From Cupriavidus pauculus (GTDB lineage Bacteria > Pseudomonadota > Gammaproteobacteria > Burkholderiales > Burkholderiaceae), in contig NZ_VZOW01000020.1 of the NCBI RefSeq assembly GCF_008801835.1, positions 1 through 64,000 on the forward strand: a stretch of DNA of 64,000 nt, in the 5' to 3' direction. Positions 60,377-64,000 of this stretch are shown here, in pieces. A model generated the notes under the pieces. It ran no database searches. It was not told where the DNA came from and was given only the letters and a program-made list of their open reading frames with translations. The translations under genes and the position numbers were made by a program. Each line of letters begins with the position of its first letter. The stretch's first letter is position 1.

Positions 60377-60416
60377 TGTTGGACAAAATGTGGGTTTTCG
60401 ACTATTGTGTTGGACA
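60377..60416 (+). promoter_or_regulatory. Operator/promoter with TGTTGGACA direct repeats
   Basis: Two copies of TGTTGGACA at 60377-60385 and 60408-60416, 31 bases apart, about three helical turns. The first copy holds a -35-like TTGGAC (60379-60384) and TATTGT (60403-60408) is a -10-like box at an 18-base spacing. The ATG is at 60418, so the predicted mRNA would start at or a few bases before the start codon. This suits autorepression by the XRE protein. Confidence 0.5.
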
Positions 60417-60417
60417 T

Positions 60418-61107
60418 ATGGGAACATCTACTACTTCTTCGGTTCTGGAGCGTCAACTCTTGCTGCAGCTAGGCGATCGGCTCAAGCGCCTTCGCAAAGC
60501 GCAAGGCCTCACGACAATCGAGATGGCGCGTCGTGTAGGGATCTCCAGAACGACGCTTGCAGCGGTGGAGGCCGGAGATCCTGCCCCATCGATCGGCACC
60601 TATCTTCGCGTGATGTCGGCACTCGGTGTGGCCGGCGACCTTGCTTTGTTGGTGTCTGACACCTTTCAACCGGCACCTCCCAACTCAGCCGGAGCAAACA
60701 CTCGGCGTGGCCGACCGCAAGTCCAGGTGCTAGTGCGTTCGGATTCCGAGAGTCATCAGGCACAGGATTTACAAAGCCTCGCACTTCACGAGGAGGCGGT
60801 GCGATGGTTGCGCACATACCCGGAACTTGTCGATCAAGCTCTTGAGACGTTAGCGAAGTGGCGAGCGAAGGGGCCAAGCCGGTCCGATAGCCTGTGGTCC
60901 GAATGGGAGGAGATTCTCACGCGCCAAACGTGGCGCAAGGCATTGGGGCGTACCAAGCGCGCGCAGGAACTGAGGCAGGCGTCGCCTTTGCCTACGGTGT
61001 TGCCCGATCATGTAAGGAATGAAGTGGTCGCGCAGGCAAAAGCATTGAAAAAGGGCGTTGTGATCGGTGATGTCGAAATCGATCCGTCGTCGAAGGAACT
61101 GCATTGA
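60418..61107 (+). CDS. XRE-family HTH regulator, probable antitoxin
   Basis: 229 residues. The HTH (about 17-70) reads LGDRLKRLRKAQGLTTIEMA with RRVGISRTTLAAVEAGD. A variable linker follows and a C-terminal region about 110-229 resembles antitoxins of XRE/nucleotidyltransferase pairs (SWRT-type assignment is uncertain). No ribosome site precedes ATG 60418 and the promoter is close, so the mRNA may be leaderless. It overlaps the next gene (TTGA). Probably represses its own promoter through the TGTTGGACA repeats and neutralises the partner. Confidence 0.75.
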   Translation: MGTSTTSSVLERQLLLQLGDRLKRLRKAQGLTTIEMARRVGISRTTLAAVEAGDPAPSIGTYLRVMSALGVAGDLALLVSDTFQPAPPNSAGANTRRGRPQVQVLVRSDSESHQAQDLQSLALHEEAVRWLRTYPELVDQALETLAKWRAKGPSRSDSLWSEWEEILTRQTWRKALGRTKRAQELRQASPLPTVLPDHVRNEVVAQAKALKKGVVIGDVEIDPSSKELH

Positions 61108-61667
61108 AGCGAGAAGACCTCGAACACATCATTCGTGCATCCGGCGAGATCACGGGCGAGTATGAGTTCGTCATCGTTGGAAGTCAGTCTTTTTTGGGAG
61201 GACATCCATATCCTCCCGCTGTATTCACTGCTTCTGCAGAAGCTGACATTTATCCGCGAAATGCGCCTGAGAAGGCTGATGACATAGACGGAGCAATCGG
61301 CGAAGGGTCCCAGTTTCATGAGACCAACGGTTACTACGCTCAAGGCGTGGGGCCCGAAACTGCGGTTTTGCCGGAGGGCTGGGAGAGGCGGGTTGAGAAA
61401 ATCCAAAATGACCGTACTAACGGCCGCATCGGATACTGCCTAGGGGCGCTCGATCTATTCATGGCCAAGGCAGTGGCCAATCGTGACAAAGACAGAGACT
61501 TCGATGTGGCGCTGCTCGTGCATGGTTTCGTGAAGGCGGACGAAGCAATTGCAATGGTCAGCAAAATGCCGCCATTTTTAACCGCCTCGGAGAGAGGGCG
61601 GCTGCGCGAGCGAATCAAACGCTGGATTGCTATCGCTGAGTCGCAGCGTCCTCCACCGACTGATTAA
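61104..61667 (+). CDS. DUF6036-type nucleotidyltransferase-like protein, probable toxin
   Basis: 187 residues. FVIVGSQSFLGGHP (about 18-31) is the nucleotidyltransferase GSxSxxGG-like start, and SAEADIYP (about 43-50) supplies the acidic residues. This fits the DUF6036 family, often encoded after an XRE gene in toxin-antitoxin-like pairs. The start is TTG 61104 with AAGGA six bases upstream, overlapping the XRE stop as TTGA. Toxicity is inferred from family and layout only. Confidence 0.75.
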   Translation: MKREDLEHIIRASGEITGEYEFVIVGSQSFLGGHPYPPAVFTASAEADIYPRNAPEKADDIDGAIGEGSQFHETNGYYAQGVGPETAVLPEGWERRVEKIQNDRTNGRIGYCLGALDLFMAKAVANRDKDRDFDVALLVHGFVKADEAIAMVSKMPPFLTASERGRLRERIKRWIAIAESQRPPPTD

Positions 61668-61941
61668 ATAACCCGACGTACACAGACGTTCCCAGTGAAG
61701 CTCGCGGCTCTCTCTAACCCGGAAAAGGGGGCGACAGCCGCAAGACAGCACAGCCCCCACAACGCCGCTAATTCGTGCGAATTGCCGCGATAGCGTCGAA
61801 GCCCACGACTCTCTGACAGGTGAATACCCGCAACACAATACAAATGAAAGCAAATTGAAAGTTGTGACCCCTAGGTTTCACTGATCGCCAGCGCGTCGGC
61901 CGTATCGGAAGATTTCCTGGCAAGTTAAGGAGCCCGCCCCC

Positions 61942-63444
61942 ATGGACCTGTTATCCAACCTCGGATTGGGCTTCGCGACTGCCCTGTCGTTTCAGAACAT
62001 CTTCTACGCGTTTCTGGGCTGCGTGCTGGGCACGCTGATCGGCGTGCTGCCTGGCCTTGGGCCCCTAGCCACGATCGCGATGCTGTTGCCCGTGACGTAC
62101 ACGCTGCCGCCGGTGGCCGCGCTGATCATGCTGGCCGGTATCTACTATGGCGCACAGTACGGCGGTTCCACGACCGCCATTCTGGTGAACCTGCCCGGCG
62201 AATCGTCGTCGGTCGTGACCACCATCGACGGCTACCAGATGGCGCGTCGCGGCCGTGCGGGTGTGGCGCTGGCCACTGCCGGCATCGGCTCGTTCTTCGC
62301 CGGCTGCGTGGCCACGCTGATCCTGGCCGCTTTTGCCGCGCCGCTGTCGGAACTGGCGTTCAAGTTCGGCCCCGCCGAGTACTTCTCGCTGATGGTGCTG
62401 GGCCTGATCGGCGCCGTGGTGCTGGCGTCCGGTTCCCTCGTGAAAGCAATTTCGATGATCGTGCTGGGCCTGTTGCTGGGTCTGGTGGGCACCGACGTGA
62501 ACTCGGGCGCCGCGCGTTTCTCGTTCGACGTACCGGAGCTGACCGATGGACTGAACTTCGTGTCGGTGGCAATGGGTGTATTCGGCTTCGCGGAAATCAT
62601 TGCGAATCTGGAGCAGAAGGAGAATCGCGAGACCTTCACTGATCACGTGACCAACCTGTTCCCGACCAAAGAAGATTTCAAGCGCATGATTCCGGCCATC
62701 CTGCGCGGCACATTGCTCGGATCGGCGTTGGGCATTCTGCCGGGCGGTGGCGCGGCTCTGGCGTCGTTCGCGGCCTACTCGCTGGAAAAAAAGACGTCGA
62801 ATTATGCGCACGAATTCGGCAAGGGCGCGATCGAAGGCGTGGCAGGTCCCGAATCGGCCAACAATGCTGCGGCGCAGACGTCGTTCATCCCGTTGCTGAC
62901 GCTGGGCATTCCGCCCAACGCCGTGATGGCGCTGATGGTCGGTGCAATGACGATCCACAACATCCAACCGGGCCCGCAGGTGATGACCAGCAATCCGGCG
63001 CTGTTCTGGGGGCTGATCGCCTCGATGTGGATCGGCAATTTCATGTTGATCGTGCTGAATCTGCCGATGATCGGTATCTGGGTGAAGCTGCTGACCGTGC
63101 CGTACCGCTATCTGTATCCGGCAATCCTGACGTTTTGCTGCATCGGCGTGTACTCGGTGCAGAACACCACGTTCGACGTGTTCCAGACCGCGGCTTTCGG
63201 CGTGATCGGCTACCTGTTCATCAAGCTGAAGTGCGAACCGGCACCGCTGCTGCTGGGCTTCGTGCTCGGGCCGATGATGGAAGAAAACTTCCGCCGCTCG
63301 CTGCTGCTGTCCAGGGGTGCCTTCAGCGTGTTCGTAACGCGTCCGCTGTCGCTGGGCCTGTTGATCGCTGCGGCGATTCTGGTGGCAATCGTGGCGATGC
63401 CATCGATCAAGGCAAAGCGCGAGGTGGCGTTTCAGGAGGAATAG
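61942..63444 (+). CDS. tctA: Tripartite tricarboxylate transporter TctA permease, orphan
   Basis: 500 residues, about 11-12 membrane segments. The TctA motifs GTLIGVLPGLGPLATIAMLL and GILPGGGAALASFAAYSLEK are present, with AIEGVAGPESANNAAAQTSF. Forms the large channel of TTT transporters. AAGGAG lies nine bases before ATG 61942. No tctB (small membrane subunit) is adjacent, although Bug receptors are at 23722, 52163 and 55080. The gap 61668-61941 upstream (274 bases) shows nothing definable. Confidence 0.92.
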   Translation: MDLLSNLGLGFATALSFQNIFYAFLGCVLGTLIGVLPGLGPLATIAMLLPVTYTLPPVAALIMLAGIYYGAQYGGSTTAILVNLPGESSSVVTTIDGYQMARRGRAGVALATAGIGSFFAGCVATLILAAFAAPLSELAFKFGPAEYFSLMVLGLIGAVVLASGSLVKAISMIVLGLLLGLVGTDVNSGAARFSFDVPELTDGLNFVSVAMGVFGFAEIIANLEQKENRETFTDHVTNLFPTKEDFKRMIPAILRGTLLGSALGILPGGGAALASFAAYSLEKKTSNYAHEFGKGAIEGVAGPESANNAAAQTSFIPLLTLGIPPNAVMALMVGAMTIHNIQPGPQVMTSNPALFWGLIASMWIGNFMLIVLNLPMIGIWVKLLTVPYRYLYPAILTFCCIGVYSVQNTTFDVFQTAAFGVIGYLFIKLKCEPAPLLLGFVLGPMMEENFRRSLLLSRGAFSVFVTRPLSLGLLIAAAILVAIVAMPSIKAKREVAFQEE

Positions 63445-63480
63445 TCGCTGGTTGCCATGTGAGTTGGCATCAATCGGTGT

Positions 63481-63804
63481 ATGAAGACTCCAGCGCTCAC
63501 GCGCGCCTTATCGCGCGTGTATATCTTGAAGCTTGTCCAGGCTGGCCCAATGACTGTGCTCAGCCTGGCAGACCGCCTTCGCGAAAGCGGCTTCAATGAG
63601 AATATTCGATCGCTGCGTCCCACTTTGCGCAGTCTCATGATCGCACGCGCTATCACAGCACAGCTTATCGAAGGGACCGGGCGCGTCTATTGCATAACGG
63701 ATGAAGGACGGCAGGAGTTGGATGTCTATCTGGCGCAACTAGAAGCACTGGTCCCGGCAGGGCGGGCGGCCCGAGATAGGGCGACCCGGCAGCGGTCTGG
63801 CTAA
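63481..63804 (+). CDS. Small winged-helix protein (PadR-like)
   Basis: 107 residues. ALSRVYILKLVQAGPMTVLS with LADRLRESGFNENIRSLRPT and GTGRVYCITDEGRQELDVYL form the winged helix and its C-terminal wing of PadR/MarR-type regulators. Thirty-six bases after tctA, same direction, so it may be cotranscribed. The C-terminal helix is short. Target unknown. Confidence 0.7.
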   Translation: MKTPALTRALSRVYILKLVQAGPMTVLSLADRLRESGFNENIRSLRPTLRSLMIARAITAQLIEGTGRVYCITDEGRQELDVYLAQLEALVPAGRAARDRATRQRSG

Positions 63805-63813
63805 GGAAGCCGG

Positions 63814-64000
63814 CTAGGCGCCAAGCTTGTAAGGCTGAGTCATGACTTCCAGAAGATGACCGTCAGGATCATCGAAATACACGCCGCGGCCGCCATTGTG
63901 CAGATAAGTTTCGCCGGCACGTTGCTTGCCAGGATCGGCCCAATAGCGAAGCCCTCGGTCTCGAATACGAGAGAACACCTGATCGAATTCGCCTTCACTG
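63814..64000 (-). CDS. VOC-family protein, C-terminal part
   Basis: The frame stops at 63814-63816 and runs off the right end. The 61 visible residues read GEFDQVFSRIRDRGLRYWAD, then TYLHNGGRGVYFDDPDGHLL and EVMTQPYKLGA, the usual VOC/glyoxalase end with a DPDGHLLE-type metal Glu. Convergent with the winged-helix gene. Its 5' end is not in the window. Confidence 0.85.
   Translation of the reverse strand, partial: SEGEFDQVFSRIRDRGLRYWADPGKQRAGETYLHNGGRGVYFDDPDGHLLEVMTQPYKLGA

Noticed and set aside
1..64000. tRNA, rRNA and CRISPR
   Set aside because: No tRNA-like cloverleaf, rRNA or regular repeat-spacer array was noticed on either strand by eye; a dedicated scan would be needed to exclude them.

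Overview
The window is GC-rich (mid-60s % by eye) DNA from what looks like a Burkholderiaceae beta-proteobacterium, most likely Cupriavidus or Ralstonia. This is inferred from three Bug-type tripartite tricarboxylate transporter (TTT) receptors, a Csu-type chaperone-usher operon, the DUF2957-like lipoprotein, dense LysR/IclR/GntR regulation and a Tn21-type transposon end. The accessory content suggests a secondary replicon. No rRNA, tRNA or CRISPR array was seen.

Layout. 0-0.9 kb: the last codons of a Tn3-family transposase and its 38-bp terminal repeat, inserted into the 5' end of an IclR regulator gene. 1-7.7 kb: MscS channel, YihY/BrkB membrane protein, GFA-family protein, YHYH protein, two lipoproteins and an exported acetoacetate-decarboxylase-like protein. 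7.7-9.5 kb: Old Yellow Enzyme gene with a divergent MerR regulator and two tandem MerR-type promoters. 9.8-14.4 kb: compact four-gene Csu-type pilus operon.

14.6-44.9 kb is a large organosulfur-acquisition island. It holds a thiol dioxygenase fused to four rhodanese domains; an operon with cystathionine-lyase-like enzyme, polar amino acid ABC transporter, aminotransferase and two receptors; two flavin monooxygenases of the NtaA/DszA/SsuD class; a ten-gene operon with two sulfonate-type ABC transporters, acyl-CoA ligase, thioesterases, a dehydrogenase and a GntR regulator; a class II aldolase; a MetQNI-type transporter; and SfnB. Six similar upstream elements (CATATG- or GCATAAC-like block followed by TTCGTTCG-like block) precede sulfur genes here and may be one regulon's operator. 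This is the most interesting system in the window.

44.9-51 kb: pyroglutamyl peptidase, LysR, MFS exporter, a matrixin-like metalloprotease with a cysteine-switch-like motif and six propeller-type repeats, and a LuxR regulator. The protease and LuxR genes each carry a one-base frameshift in a four-base homopolymer. 51-60 kb: a hydroxyacid cluster (LysR, Bug receptors, Ldh-type dehydrogenase, leaderless-secretion receptor-like protein, D-2-hydroxyacid dehydrogenase, RraA-like protein, FMN L-2-hydroxyacid oxidase, LysR). 60.4-61.7 kb: a probable XRE/DUF6036 toxin-antitoxin-like pair. 61.9-64 kb: an orphan TctA permease, a small winged-helix protein and a partial VOC-family gene.
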